64,000 nucleotides of DNA. It comes from Burkholderia vietnamiensis LMG 10929 (lineage in GTDB: Bacteria; Pseudomonadota; Gammaproteobacteria; Burkholderiales; Burkholderiaceae). A program made the position numbers and the translations under genes. The notes beneath the pieces were generated by a model. That model was given only the letters and a program-made list of their open reading frames with translations, made no database searches and was not told where the DNA came from. The DNA lies in NCBI RefSeq assembly GCF_000959445.1, contig NZ_CP009631.1, positions 1,550,001 through 1,614,000 of the forward strand, in the 5' to 3' direction. This document shows, in pieces, positions 27,394 through 37,657 of this stretch (within the stretch, counting starts at the first letter, position 1; each line of letters opens with the position of its first letter).

Positions 27394-27795
27394 ATGAACC
27401 CCACCCGTCTGCAAGATCTCGGCGCGACGCTGCTGCGTGTCGCGCTCGGCGTGCTGTATCTCGCGCACGTCGCACAGAAGGTGTTCGTCTTCACGCTGCC
27501 CGGCACCGCGCAGTTCTTCGCGTCGATCGGCCTGCCCGGCTGGCTCGCGTATCTGACGACGGCCGTCGAGCTGGCCGGCGGCCTCGCGCTGCTCGCGGGC
27601 GTGCGCGTACGGACTGCCGCGCTCGTGCTGCTGCCGTTCATGCTCGGCGCGGTGTGCGCGCATTTGCCGAACGGCTGGAGCTTCGCGTCGCCGCACGGCG
27701 GTTGGGAATATCCGGCGTTCTGGGCCGTCACGCTGGCCGTCCAGGCGCTGCTCGGCGGCGGCGCGTTCGCGCTCGGCGCGCCGCGCAGCGCGTAA
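27394..27795 (+). CDS. DoxX family membrane protein
   Basis: A 133-residue protein with four hydrophobic helices and the DoxX family look: LGATLLRVALGVLYLAHVAQK at the N-terminus and GWLAYLTTAVELAGGLALLAG in the middle. DoxX proteins are small inner-membrane proteins, some linked to thiosulfate or redox processes; the function here is unknown. It has its own AAGGAA ribosome-binding site and stands alone: 282 bp upstream to cobQ and about 145 bp downstream to a ParA gene. The stop codon lies inside an 8-bp tandem repeat. Confidence 0.85.
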   Translation: MNPTRLQDLGATLLRVALGVLYLAHVAQKVFVFTLPGTAQFFASIGLPGWLAYLTTAVELAGGLALLAGVRVRTAALVLLPFMLGAVCAHLPNGWSFASPHGGWEYPAFWAVTLAVQALLGGGAFALGAPRSA

Positions 27796-27816
27796 CCGCG
27801 TAACCGCGTAACCGCG
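27789..27816 (+). repeat. 8-bp tandem repeat CGCGTAAC at the doxX stop codon
   Basis: Three perfect copies of CGCGTAAC plus a partial fourth (CGCG). The first copy contains the TAA stop of the DoxX gene. Confidence 0.9.
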
Positions 27817-27941
27817 CGCCGCCCGCGTCGGCTCCACCGGTTTCGGTGATGCCCCGTTTGCCGATATCATCGCTCCCTGTATCCGCAATCGAGCGGCGCC
27901 TGCCGGACGGTGGGCGCCGCGCGGCTTTTTCGGGGGAATTC

Positions 27942-28601
27942 ATGACGGTCATCGTGGTGGCGAATCCGAAGGGCGGCGTCGGCAAGAGCACGCTGTCCAC
28001 CAATCTTGCCGGCTATTTCGCGGCGCAGGGCGCGTGGGTCGCGCTCGCCGATCTCGACCGGCAGCAGTCGGCGCATGCGTGGCTCGATCTGCGGCCGGCC
28101 GGGCTGCCGCAGATCGAGGCGTGGAATCTCGACCCCGACGCGCCTTCGAAGCCGCCGCGCGGCCTCGAATATGCGGTCATCGACACGCCGGCCGGGCTGC
28201 ACGGCAACCGGCTCGACGTCGCGCTGCGGCTGGCCGACAAGGTGATCGTGCCGCTGCAGCCTTCCATGTTTGATATTCTCGCGACCCAGCAGTTTCTGGA
28301 GCGCCTCGCCGGCGAGAAGGCCGTGCGCAAGGGCAGCGTCGAGGTCGGGATCGTCGGGATGCGGGTCGACGCGCGCACGCGCTCGTCCGACCAGCTGCAC
28401 CGTTTCGTCGAAGGGCTCGGGCTGCCGGTGCTCGGCTACGTGCGCGACACGCAGAACTACGTGCAGATCGCCGCGCACGGCCTGACGCTGTGGGACGTCG
28501 CCAGGAGCCGCGTCGAGAAGGATCTCGAACAGTGGCGGCCGATCGTCGAATGGGCCGAGCGCCGCGCGCCGAAAGCGGAGAAGGCCGCCCGCGCGTCGTG
28601 A
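27942..28601 (+). CDS. Orphan ParA family ATPase
   Basis: A 219-residue ParA/MinD-type ATPase with the deviant Walker A motif KGGVGKST at residues 10-17 and the switch segments DLDRQQSA and VIDTPAGLHG. It begins at the ATG at 27942 behind a CGGGGGAA ribosome-binding site. There is no parB and no centromere-like repeat nearby, so it is not a chromosome or plasmid partition pair. Orphan ParA proteins position various cargoes such as chemoreceptor arrays, flagella or carboxysomes, and no partner is evident here. It is convergent with panD. Confidence 0.88.
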   Translation: MTVIVVANPKGGVGKSTLSTNLAGYFAAQGAWVALADLDRQQSAHAWLDLRPAGLPQIEAWNLDPDAPSKPPRGLEYAVIDTPAGLHGNRLDVALRLADKVIVPLQPSMFDILATQQFLERLAGEKAVRKGSVEVGIVGMRVDARTRSSDQLHRFVEGLGLPVLGYVRDTQNYVQIAAHGLTLWDVARSRVEKDLEQWRPIVEWAERRAPKAEKAARAS

Positions 28602-28689
28602 GTCGACTGGCCGCTGCCGCGTCGGCGGCAGGCGGGCGTCACCCGCCTGCCGGCTCGTTCAGTGACGCTCAGCGAAGCTCGGCCGAATG

Positions 28690-28732
28690 ACGAAGGGCCT
28701 GATCCGGCAGCGTGCCCGATCAGGCCCTTCGT
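28690..28732. terminator. Inverted repeat between parA-like gene and panD
   Basis: ACGAAGGGCCTGATC (28690-28704) is repeated in inverted form at 28718-28732 around a 13-base loop. The 15-bp stem lies between convergent genes, so it probably ends both transcripts, although a T run is missing. Confidence 0.7.
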
Positions 28733-28793
28733 GCCTCGGCGGCGCAGCGGCCGCCTCGGGCAAGCCGCTGCGACGTGCCGGCGGCCGTGCGCA

Positions 28794-29180
28794 TCAGGTC
28801 CAGCTCTGTGTCGGGACGTGATCGCGGTGGCCCTTGATCTTGTTGCCTTCGTCGATGAACACGAGCTTGGGCTTCCAGCCGGCCTGCAGCTCGGCTTCAT
28901 CGACCATCGCGAACGCCGCGATGATCACGAGGTCGCCGAGTTGCGCGCGACGCGCGGCCGAGCCGTTCAGCGAAATCATCCCGCTGCCGCGCTCGCCCTT
29001 GATCGCGTAGGTCGAGAAGCGCTCGCCGTTGTTGATGTTCCAGATGTCGATCCGTTCGTTTTCGATCAGGCCCGCCGCTTCGAGCAGGTCTTCGTCGATC
29101 GCGCACGAGCCTTCGTAGTGCAGCTCGCAGTGCGTGACGGCCGCGCGGTGGATCTTCGATTTGAGCATGTGGCGCTGCAT
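28794..29180 (-). CDS. panD: Aspartate 1-decarboxylase
   Basis: A 128-residue pyruvoyl enzyme that makes beta-alanine from aspartate for pantothenate and coenzyme A. It is synthesised as a proenzyme cleaved between G24 and S25 in YEGSCAID; S25 becomes the pyruvoyl group. The length and sequence match the family throughout. panC, whose product uses beta-alanine, lies 39 bp upstream on the same strand, and the two genes most likely form an operon. Confidence 0.97.
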   Translation of the reverse strand: MQRHMLKSKIHRAAVTHCELHYEGSCAIDEDLLEAAGLIENERIDIWNINNGERFSTYAIKGERGSGMISLNGSAARRAQLGDLVIIAAFAMVDEAELQAGWKPKLVFIDEGNKIKGHRDHVPTQSWT

Positions 29181-29219
29181 GGTATCTCCGTGATGCGTGA
29201 CAGGCGACGGCGCGGCCGG

Positions 29220-30311
<1,092 letters not shown>

Positions 30312-31184
30312 TCAGGCGGGCAGGTAGGCGAGGCGCACGTAGATCGGCGCGAACGGTTCGGGTTGCGTGATCTCGACGAGCGATTCGCGCGCGAGCTCGA
30401 GCATCGCGATGAAGTTCACGACGACCACCGGCACGCCGCGCGACGTGTCGAACAGCTCGGCGAACTCCATGAAGCGCGCATTCTGCAGCCGGCGCAGGAT
30501 CAGGCTCATGTGCTCGCGCACCGACAGCTCCTCGCGCGAGATCTTGTGATGCTGGACGAGCTTCGCGCGCTTGAGCACGTCGGCCCACGCGGCGCGCAGG
30601 TCGTCCGAGTTCACGTCGGGAAAGCGCGGCGTGATGCTCTGCTCGATATAGACCTCGGCGCGCAGGAAGTCGCGGCCGAGCTGCGGCAGTTGATCGAGGC
30701 GCTGCGCGGCGAGCTTCATCTGCTCGTATTCGAGCAGCCGGCGCACCAGCTCCGCGCGCGGATCCTCGGCTTCCTCGCCGGTGTCGGCCTTCTTGACCGG
30801 CAGCAGCATCCGCGACTTGATCTCGATCAGCATCGCGGCCATCAGCAGATATTCGGCTGCCAGCTCGAGATTCGACGTGCGGATCTGGTCGACATAACCG
30901 AGGTATTGCGCGGTGACCTGCGCCATCGGGATGTCGAGCACGTTGAAGTTCTGCTTGCGGATCAGGTACAGCAACAGGTCCAGCGGGCCTTCGAAGGTCT
31001 CGAGGAACACCTCGAGCGCATCGGGCGGGATGTACAGATCCTGCGGCAGCTTGAAGAGCGGCTCGCCGTACAGACGTGCGAACGCCGCGACACCGTCGAC
31101 GGTGTCGGGCGTCGAATCGGCGCCCGCGGGCGCGGCGATCGCGTCGTCCTTGCGGGCGGCGCTGGCCTCGTCGGCGGCGCTCAC
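30312..31184 (-). CDS. scpA: Segregation and condensation protein A
   Basis: A 290-residue kleisin that, with ScpB and SMC, forms the bacterial condensin. The N-terminal SMC-head-binding domain holds FEGPLDLLLYLIRKQNFN near residues 64-81, with LEIKSRMLLP further on, and the C-terminal winged helix follows. The first 45 residues are an acidic, Ala-rich extension not found in short ScpA proteins. scpB is not in the window. The DUF3460 gene lies immediately upstream, with 4 bp between them, suggesting one transcript. Confidence 0.93.
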   Translation of the reverse strand: MSAADEASAARKDDAIAAPAGADSTPDTVDGVAAFARLYGEPLFKLPQDLYIPPDALEVFLETFEGPLDLLLYLIRKQNFNVLDIPMAQVTAQYLGYVDQIRTSNLELAAEYLLMAAMLIEIKSRMLLPVKKADTGEEAEDPRAELVRRLLEYEQMKLAAQRLDQLPQLGRDFLRAEVYIEQSITPRFPDVNSDDLRAAWADVLKRAKLVQHHKISREELSVREHMSLILRRLQNARFMEFAELFDTSRGVPVVVVNFIAMLELARESLVEITQPEPFAPIYVRLAYLPA

Positions 31185-31188
31185 GTCG

Positions 31189-31377
31189 TCAGAAGTTCTG
31201 GTAGTAGACGTAGGACGTTTGCTTCACGCGCGATTCCTGCTGCTCGGCGCGCTCGTCGAGGTCGATCGGCTGCTTGTCCCACAGCAGGGCACGACCCTTG
31301 CGTTGCTCTTCCTCGAGCGTCGGCTTCTGTTGCTTGAGCTGGTTCAGGAACTGCGTGACGTCGGACTGGTACGGCAT
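31189..31377 (-). CDS. DUF3460 family small protein
   Basis: A 62-residue protein of the DUF3460 family of beta-proteobacteria. It is charged and Gln/Glu-rich, without a signal peptide (FLNQLKQQKPTLEEEQRKGR, ending TSYVYYQNF). The family is typically found directly upstream of scpA, as here with a 4-bp gap. The function is unknown. Confidence 0.85.
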   Translation of the reverse strand: MPYQSDVTQFLNQLKQQKPTLEEEQRKGRALLWDKQPIDLDERAEQQESRVKQTSYVYYQNF

Positions 31378-31480
31378 GGCTTGGCTTTCCGTTTCTGGCG
31401 GCGCACGATGCGCCGGATTCGCGATGGCGGGATTTTACCGCATAGCGGGGAACAGCCGGTGTCAATCGCACGTCGAACGC

Positions 31481-31525
31481 GCTGGCCGCGCTGGCCGCGC
31501 TGGCCGCGCTGGCCGCGCTGGCCGG
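31481..31525. repeat. 9-bp tandem repeat GCTGGCCGC, five copies
   Basis: Four perfect copies and a fifth with one change at its last base. It lies in the 270-bp region between the divergent DUF3460 and tamA genes. Confidence 0.92.
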
Positions 31526-31646
31526 GCTGCCGGCCGCCGGCGTTGCGTGCAAGCATCAAAGCGGCGCCGCTGCGGGCGCGGCCGCGGCCGTGTGGTCAAA
31601 TACAGGGTTTTCCACGAAATCACGACAACCGAGGGCGAGGTCATAT

Positions 31647-33476
31647 TTGGCGGGTCCGGCGAACCACTACCACGCAGATACGGCGCACGACGCGGCCGCA
31701 CGTTCGGCCCGCGATTCGCGCCGGCGCTCGCGGCGCGGCGCCGCCGCCGCGGCGCGGGCCGCCGTCGCGGGCTGCGTCGCCGCATTCTTCGCGCTGCCCG
31801 CCTATGCCAAATACGACGTCGACATCGACGCGCCGCGCGCGATCCGCAAGCTGCTCGGCGCGCACCTCGACATCGCGCGCTTCGCGAAGCGCGACGACAT
31901 CAGCGACGATCAATTCGACTTCCTCGTGACGGCCACGCCGCAGCAGGTGCGCGACCTGACCGCGACGGCCGGCTATTTCTCGCCGGTCGTGCGCACCGAC
32001 GTGCGCAGCCGCGACGGCAAGCGCGACGTGCGCGTCGCCGTCGACCCGGGGCCGCAGACCGTCGTCTCGGCGGTCGACCTGACGTTCAAGGGCCCGGTCG
32101 ACGCCGAAGACCCGAAGCAGGAGGCCGCGACGCGCTTCGCGTTCTCGCTGAAACCGGGCGACCCGTTCACGCAGTCCGACTGGGACGGCGCGAAGAACGC
32201 GGCGCTCAAGCAGTTGCAGTCGCGCCGCTACCTCGGCGCGAAGATCGTGTCGTCCGAGGCGCGCGTCGATCCGCGCACGCAGCGCGCGACGCTGGCCGTC
32301 ACGTTCGACAGCGGCCCGACCTTCACGATCGGCAAGCTCGATGTCGACGGCGTGCGCCGCTATCCGGAAAAGATCGTCACGAACGTCAATCCGCTGTCGG
32401 AAGGCGAGATCTACGACGTGCAGCGCATCGCCGAGCTGCAGCGGCAGCTGCAGAACACGCCGTACTACGCGAGCGTCGCGATCGACGTCGGCGACGACAC
32501 GTCGAAGCCCGAACGCACGCCCGTACACGTGAAGGTCAGCGAGTTTCCGTACAACAGCATCCGCGGCGGCGTCGGCTACGCGACGGACACGGGCCCGCAC
32601 GTGCAGGGGTCGTACACGTACCTCGACACGTTCGGCGCCGCGTGGCCGCTCACCGTGTCGGGCCGGCTCGACCAGATCCAGCAGTACGGGCAGGTCCAGC
32701 TGTCGATGCCGCCCGGCCAGAAAGGATGGACCAACAGCGTGCTCGCGTCGTACACGAACACCAACGTGTCGGGCACGCGGATCTACAGCGCGCGGGTCGG
32801 CGCGCAGCGCACGCGCTCCGGCCAGTTCATCGACTACGCGTACTCGCTGATGTACTACCAGGACCGGCTCGACCAGAACAGCGCCGGCCCGACCACGAGC
32901 CGCGCGCTGGTGCCGCAGTGGTCGTGGACGCGCCGCAACGTCGACGATCCGCTGTTCCCGCGTTCGGGCAACCTGATCCACGCGGAAGCCGGCTTCGCGA
33001 TCAAGGGCGTGCTGACCGACCAGACCTTCATCCGCGGCTACGCGCGCGGCCAGCAATACCTGCCGATCGGCAGGCGCGACCTGTTCGTGTTCCGCGCCGA
33101 GCTCGGCGGCGTGTTCACCAGCGGCAGCTCGGCCGGCGTGCCGGCATCGCTGCTGTTCCGCGCGGGCGGCTCGAACTCGGTGCGCGGCTACGGCTATCAG
33201 AGCATCGGCAACAACGTCGACGGCTCCGTGCTGCCGACCAAGTACCTCATGACCGGCACCGCCGAATACCAGCATTGGTTCAACCACGACTGGGGCGCCG
33301 CGACGTTCTTCGACATCGGCACCGCGACCGATGCGTGGGGCGAGCGCGTGTTCTATCCGGGCGTCGGCATCGGCGCGCGCTGGCGCAGCCCCGTCGGCCC
33401 GATCAACGTCGACGTCGCATACGGGCTGCGCAACCGCAGCGTGCGCCCGTACCTGACGCTCGGCATCGCTTTCTGA
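31647..33476 (+). CDS. tamA: Translocation and assembly module outer-membrane protein TamA
   Basis: A 609-residue Omp85-family protein that, with TamB, inserts some outer-membrane proteins and may move phospholipids. After an Arg/Ala-rich signal peptide ending at ALPAYA come three POTRA-like domains (about residues 50-270), then a 16-stranded barrel with the loop-6 motif VRGYG at residues 512-516, ending in the aromatic C-terminal residue F (TLGIAF). I chose TTG at 31647, with GAGG at 31637-31640 upstream; a GTG at 31590 is an alternative. tamB starts 28 bp downstream. Confidence 0.9.
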   Translation: MAGPANHYHADTAHDAAARSARDSRRRSRRGAAAAARAAVAGCVAAFFALPAYAKYDVDIDAPRAIRKLLGAHLDIARFAKRDDISDDQFDFLVTATPQQVRDLTATAGYFSPVVRTDVRSRDGKRDVRVAVDPGPQTVVSAVDLTFKGPVDAEDPKQEAATRFAFSLKPGDPFTQSDWDGAKNAALKQLQSRRYLGAKIVSSEARVDPRTQRATLAVTFDSGPTFTIGKLDVDGVRRYPEKIVTNVNPLSEGEIYDVQRIAELQRQLQNTPYYASVAIDVGDDTSKPERTPVHVKVSEFPYNSIRGGVGYATDTGPHVQGSYTYLDTFGAAWPLTVSGRLDQIQQYGQVQLSMPPGQKGWTNSVLASYTNTNVSGTRIYSARVGAQRTRSGQFIDYAYSLMYYQDRLDQNSAGPTTSRALVPQWSWTRRNVDDPLFPRSGNLIHAEAGFAIKGVLTDQTFIRGYARGQQYLPIGRRDLFVFRAELGGVFTSGSSAGVPASLLFRAGGSNSVRGYGYQSIGNNVDGSVLPTKYLMTGTAEYQHWFNHDWGAATFFDIGTATDAWGERVFYPGVGIGARWRSPVGPINVDVAYGLRNRSVRPYLTLGIAF

Positions 33477-33504
33477 CCTCGCAGCCCGATCCACGACGAA
33501 CCGC

Positions 33505-36500
33505 ATGACGAAGGACCCGAACGACACGCCGCCGCCTCACGATCCGGACTCGCCCGAGGGTGCGCCCCACGGTGAGCCCGACACGCCGCCGCGTGCGCGG
33601 CGGCGCGGCCGCGCGTGGCGCGTCGTCGCGTGGACGCTCGCGACGCTCGTGTTGCTGGTCGTGCTGGCGGTCGCGCTCGTGCTGGCTGCGGCGACCACCG
33701 AGCGCGGCACGCGGCTCGCGTGGCAGAGCGCGGTGCGCGTGCTGGGCGGGCGCCTGGCCGGCACGCTCGAGGGCGGGTCGCTCGCGACCGGCGTGCGGCT
33801 GCGCGACTTCGCGTGGACCAGCCCGGCCGGCGCGGGCACCGAAGTGCGGATCGATCGGCTCGACGGCCGCTGGGCGCTGACGCGCGCGCCGTGGCGCCTG
33901 TCGATCGCATATCTGCGCGCGGGCACCGTCGACGTGCGGATCGTGCCGGGACCGTCGAAGCCGTCGACGCCGCCGCAGGACCTGCGCGTGCCGCTGCAGC
34001 TGCGCATCGACGACCTGCGCGTCGATCATCTGGCGATCCACGAAGGCGCATCGACGACCCAGCTCGACCATCTCGCGCTGAACGGCCGCAGCGACGGCCG
34101 TCACCACGAGCTCGCGCTCGACGGCGTCGACACGCCGTACGGCGCGCTGACCGCGCGCGCCAAGCTCGACGGCGTGAAGCCGTTCGCGCTGACGGGCACC
34201 GCGACGTACGCCGGCAAGCTCTCGGACGAACCGGTCAACGCGAGCGCGAACGTGTCGGGTTCGCTCGAAGCGCTCGTCGCCGACGTGTCCGCGAGCGGGA
34301 TGAAGCTGAATGGCCGCGCGCACGTCGAGGCCGCGCCGTTCGGCGCGGTGCCGCTCACGCGCGCGTCGCTCGCGTTCGATCACGTGAATCCGCAGGCGCT
34401 TGCGCCCGGCGCGCCGGCCGCCAACCTCGCGCTGCGCGCCGAGCTCGCGCCGGTCACCGCCGCGCCGGGCGCCGCAGCCGCGAAGGGCTTCGCCGTGACG
34501 GGGCCGGTGTCGATCGTCAACGCGAAGCCGGGCACGCTCGGCGAGCACCTGCTGCCGGTCGTCGACGCGCATGCGACCGTGAAGCTCGACGCGCATGCGC
34601 AGCGCATCGACGGCCTCGCGCTGAAGCTGATCCGCGACGGCAGCGTGACGGGCGGCGGCACGCTGACGGGCGGCAAGGGCCGCTTCGATCTGAAGGCCGC
34701 GAACCTCGACCTCAATGCGTTCGTCGCCCAGTTGCGGCCGATGCGTCTCGGCGGCCCGCTCGGCGTGACGCTGGCCGGCGGCGTGACGACCGTCGACTTC
34801 GACCTGAACGATCCGAAGCTCGCACTGGGCGCGCGCGCGAAGGTCGCGCTGACGTCGCAGCAGACGGTGCTGTCCGACGCGCGCGTGACGGCCGGCAAGG
34901 GCCGCATCGACCTGACCGGCGTGTTCCGTCACGACGCGCATGCGAGCTACGACGCGAAGGCGACGCTGACCGCGTTCGATCCGCTGCTGCTCGCGGCGCT
35001 GCAGGCGCCGGCCGCAGGCGGCGGCAAGCAGCCGAAAGCGCCGGCGACGGCGCGGCCCAGGCGCGGCGAAACGCGCGTGTCGGGCACGCTGACCGCATCC
35101 GGCGCCTTGGCGCCGCAGTTGTCGACCAAGGCGACCTTCAAGCTCGGCGACAGCCTGTACGACGGCGTGCCGCTGACCGGCGCCGGTGTCGTGCAGCTCG
35201 CCGGGACGCGCATCCTGCCGAGCAACGCGAACCTGTCGATCGTCGGCAACCACGTCGACCTGCACGGCAGCTTCGGCGCGCCGGGCGACCGGCTCCGCTT
35301 CGTCGTCGATGCGCCGGCGCTCGAGCGGCTCGGCTTCGGCTTGCAGGGGCTCGTGCAGGCGCAGGGCGACCTGACCGGCAGCTTCGCGCATCCGAACGTG
35401 ACGGCCGCCTACAAGGTGCAGCACTTGGTGATCGGCTCGAACCGGATCGGCGCCGCCGATGGGCACGCGGACATCCGCGACGGCGCGAACGGCACGCTGG
35501 TGTTCACCGCCGACGCGACCGACGTCGCGCTCGGCTCGCTGCAGCTGAAGTCGCTGCGCGCGAACCTGAACGGCACGCGCGCGAAGCACACGCTGGAGGC
35601 ATCGGCGACGGGCGCGGCCGGCGGCCGCATGATCGACCTGACGGTCGCGGCCAACGGCGGCGTGGTCGAGAATCGCGACGGGATGCGCTGGGACGGCACC
35701 GTCACGCGCCTCGCGAACCGCGGCACGCCGACGCTCGCGCTGCAGGCACCGCTCGCCGTGTCGGCCGGCGCCGGCCGGGTGACGCTCGGCGCCACGCAGC
35801 TCACGCTCGAAGGCGCCGCGATCGACCTGAAGTCGTTCGTGTTCGATCACGGCCAGATGCGCTCGGCCGGCGCCGTGCGCGGCGCGTCGGTCGCGCGCTT
35901 CCTCGAGATCCGCCAGGCGCTGACGGGGCAGCGCTCGCCGGTGCGAACCGACGTCGTGCTCGACGCCGACTGGGACTTCTCGCTCGGCGCGAACTCGACC
36001 GGCTACCTGCAGGTGAAGCGGCGCGGCGGCGACGTGACGATCGAGACGGGGCGCGGCATCGCATCGCTCGGGCTGACCGATCTGTCGGCGCGCGCGAACT
36101 TCGTGCCGGGCAACCGCCTCAACGTCGTGGCGCTCGCGAAGGCGAACCGGGTCGGCACGCTCGACGCGAACGTCACGGTGCCGGTGGCGCTGCGCGACGG
36201 CGTGTTCGGCGTCGTCGACGACGGCCCGCTGGCCGGCCGCATCGACGCCGACATCCCGTCGCTGCGGGCGACCGGCAACCTGTTCGGGCCGAGCTACCTG
36301 CTCGGCGGGCGCGCGGCGCTGAAGCTGACGATCGCCGGCACGCCGGTCAAGCCGAGCGTGTCCGGGATGCTGACGGGCGACGAGCTGTCCGCGACGCTGG
36401 TCGATCAGGGCGTGCAGCTGAAGGACGGCATCGTGCGCGTCAAGCTGGCGGAGAACCTCGTCGAATTCCAGCAGGTCGAGTTCCACGGCGGCGACGGCAC

Positions 36501-37560
36501 GCTGCGCGCGATCGGCCGCGTGCGGCTCGACGGCGAGGCGCCCGACCTGACCGCGAGCATCGTCGCGGACAAGCTCGAGCTGTTCGCCGCGCCGGACCGC
36601 AAGCTGTCGCTGTCGGGCAAGGCGACCGTCGCGAACGACGGGCCGCGCGGCGCGCTGTCGATCGACGGCAAGTTCGTCGTCGATCACGCGCTGTTCGACC
36701 TGCCCGAGCAATCGGCGCCGCACCTGTCCGACGACGTCGTGATCGTCGGCCCCGAGGGCACGGTGCGCGGCGACGTGCAGACGGGTACCGCGGCGGCCAA
36801 GCCGCAGAAGGTCGAGAACAAGCCCGCGCCGTCGCTCGCGCCGCGCGCGAACATCGACATCGGCCTCGGCAACGATTTCCGCTTCAAGGGGCACGGCGCG
36901 GATCTCGGGCTGCGCGGCACCATCACGGTGATGAGCGCGCCGGGCGTGCCGCTGCGCGCGGTCGGCAACGTGCGCGTGACCGAAGGCTCGACCTACACGT
37001 CGTTCGGCCGCAAGCTCGCGATCGAGAACGGCTTCTTCACGTTCAACGGCCCCGTGTCGAACCCCGGCGTGAACATCCTCGCGATGCGGCGCAATCAGGA
37101 GGTCGAGGCCGGCGTGCAGGTGACCGGCACGATCCAGTCGCTGACGGTCAAGCTGGTGTCGGAGCCGAACGTCACCGACAACGAGAAGCTGTCGTGGCTG
37201 CTGTTCGGGCACGGCACCGACCAGGGCAACAACGTCGGCCAGCAGGGCACGATGACGGCCGCGCTCGCGCTGCTCGGCAGCGTGACGGGCAAGCGGGTCG
37301 CGCAGACCTTCGGCCTCGACGAATTCTCGATCGGCCGCAGCGACGTCGGCCTGACCGATCCGCAGGTGATCCAGGTGTCGAAGGCGATCAACGAGCGCTT
37401 CGTGCTCGGCTTCGAGCAGGGCTTGCAGTCGGCCAGCAACGCGTTCAAGGCGACCATCAACCTGACGCGCTTCTGGTCGGTGTCCGCGTACGGCGGCACG
37501 TTCCAGGGCGTCGATCTGAACTACACGCGGCGCTTCGACCGCTGGTTCAGCCAGCGCTGA
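33505..37560 (+). CDS. tamB: Translocation and assembly module inner-membrane protein TamB
   Basis: A 1351-residue AsmA-like protein (family DUF490) that spans the periplasm and meets TamA at the outer membrane. The N-terminal signal-anchor helix is at about residues 39-64, after an acidic, Pro-rich cytoplasmic tail. The rest is a long beta-taco repeat structure. The conserved TamB C-terminal domain ends with LNYTRRFDRWFSQR. It is co-transcribed with tamA (28-bp gap) and closed by a terminator. Its large size and low codon bias conflict in all other frames confirm one long gene. Confidence 0.95.
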   Translation: MTKDPNDTPPPHDPDSPEGAPHGEPDTPPRARRRGRAWRVVAWTLATLVLLVVLAVALVLAAATTERGTRLAWQSAVRVLGGRLAGTLEGGSLATGVRLRDFAWTSPAGAGTEVRIDRLDGRWALTRAPWRLSIAYLRAGTVDVRIVPGPSKPSTPPQDLRVPLQLRIDDLRVDHLAIHEGASTTQLDHLALNGRSDGRHHELALDGVDTPYGALTARAKLDGVKPFALTGTATYAGKLSDEPVNASANVSGSLEALVADVSASGMKLNGRAHVEAAPFGAVPLTRASLAFDHVNPQALAPGAPAANLALRAELAPVTAAPGAAAAKGFAVTGPVSIVNAKPGTLGEHLLPVVDAHATVKLDAHAQRIDGLALKLIRDGSVTGGGTLTGGKGRFDLKAANLDLNAFVAQLRPMRLGGPLGVTLAGGVTTVDFDLNDPKLALGARAKVALTSQQTVLSDARVTAGKGRIDLTGVFRHDAHASYDAKATLTAFDPLLLAALQAPAAGGGKQPKAPATARPRRGETRVSGTLTASGALAPQLSTKATFKLGDSLYDGVPLTGAGVVQLAGTRILPSNANLSIVGNHVDLHGSFGAPGDRLRFVVDAPALERLGFGLQGLVQAQGDLTGSFAHPNVTAAYKVQHLVIGSNRIGAADGHADIRDGANGTLVFTADATDVALGSLQLKSLRANLNGTRAKHTLEASATGAAGGRMIDLTVAANGGVVENRDGMRWDGTVTRLANRGTPTLALQAPLAVSAGAGRVTLGATQLTLEGAAIDLKSFVFDHGQMRSAGAVRGASVARFLEIRQALTGQRSPVRTDVVLDADWDFSLGANSTGYLQVKRRGGDVTIETGRGIASLGLTDLSARANFVPGNRLNVVALAKANRVGTLDANVTVPVALRDGVFGVVDDGPLAGRIDADIPSLRATGNLFGPSYLLGGRAALKLTIAGTPVKPSVSGMLTGDELSATLVDQGVQLKDGIVRVKLAENLVEFQQVEFHGGDGTLRAIGRVRLDGEAPDLTASIVADKLELFAAPDRKLSLSGKATVANDGPRGALSIDGKFVVDHALFDLPEQSAPHLSDDVVIVGPEGTVRGDVQTGTAAAKPQKVENKPAPSLAPRANIDIGLGNDFRFKGHGADLGLRGTITVMSAPGVPLRAVGNVRVTEGSTYTSFGRKLAIENGFFTFNGPVSNPGVNILAMRRNQEVEAGVQVTGTIQSLTVKLVSEPNVTDNEKLSWLLFGHGTDQGNNVGQQGTMTAALALLGSVTGKRVAQTFGLDEFSIGRSDVGLTDPQVIQVSKAINERFVLGFEQGLQSASNAFKATINLTRFWSVSAYGGTFQGVDLNYTRRFDRWFSQR

Positions 37561-37597
37561 CCGAGCCCACGCACGCACGGCCCGTGGCGCGACCATG

Positions 37598-37632
37598 AAA
37601 AAAGCCCCGCACGTCATCGTGCGGGGCTTTTT
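37598..37632. terminator. Bidirectional terminator between tamB and metG
   Basis: AAAAAAGCCCCGCAC and GTGCGGGGCTTTTT form a stem around GTCATC between convergent genes; there is a T run on each strand. Confidence 0.93.
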
Positions 37633-37657
37633 CGTTGTGGCGGGTGCGGCGGGCCGC

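Noticed and set aside
33403..37617. A 1404-residue open frame on the minus strand opposite tamB
   Set aside because: It is the antisense shadow of tamB in high-GC DNA: Arg/Ala/Val-rich, without any family feature, while tamB on the plus strand is clearly recognisable.
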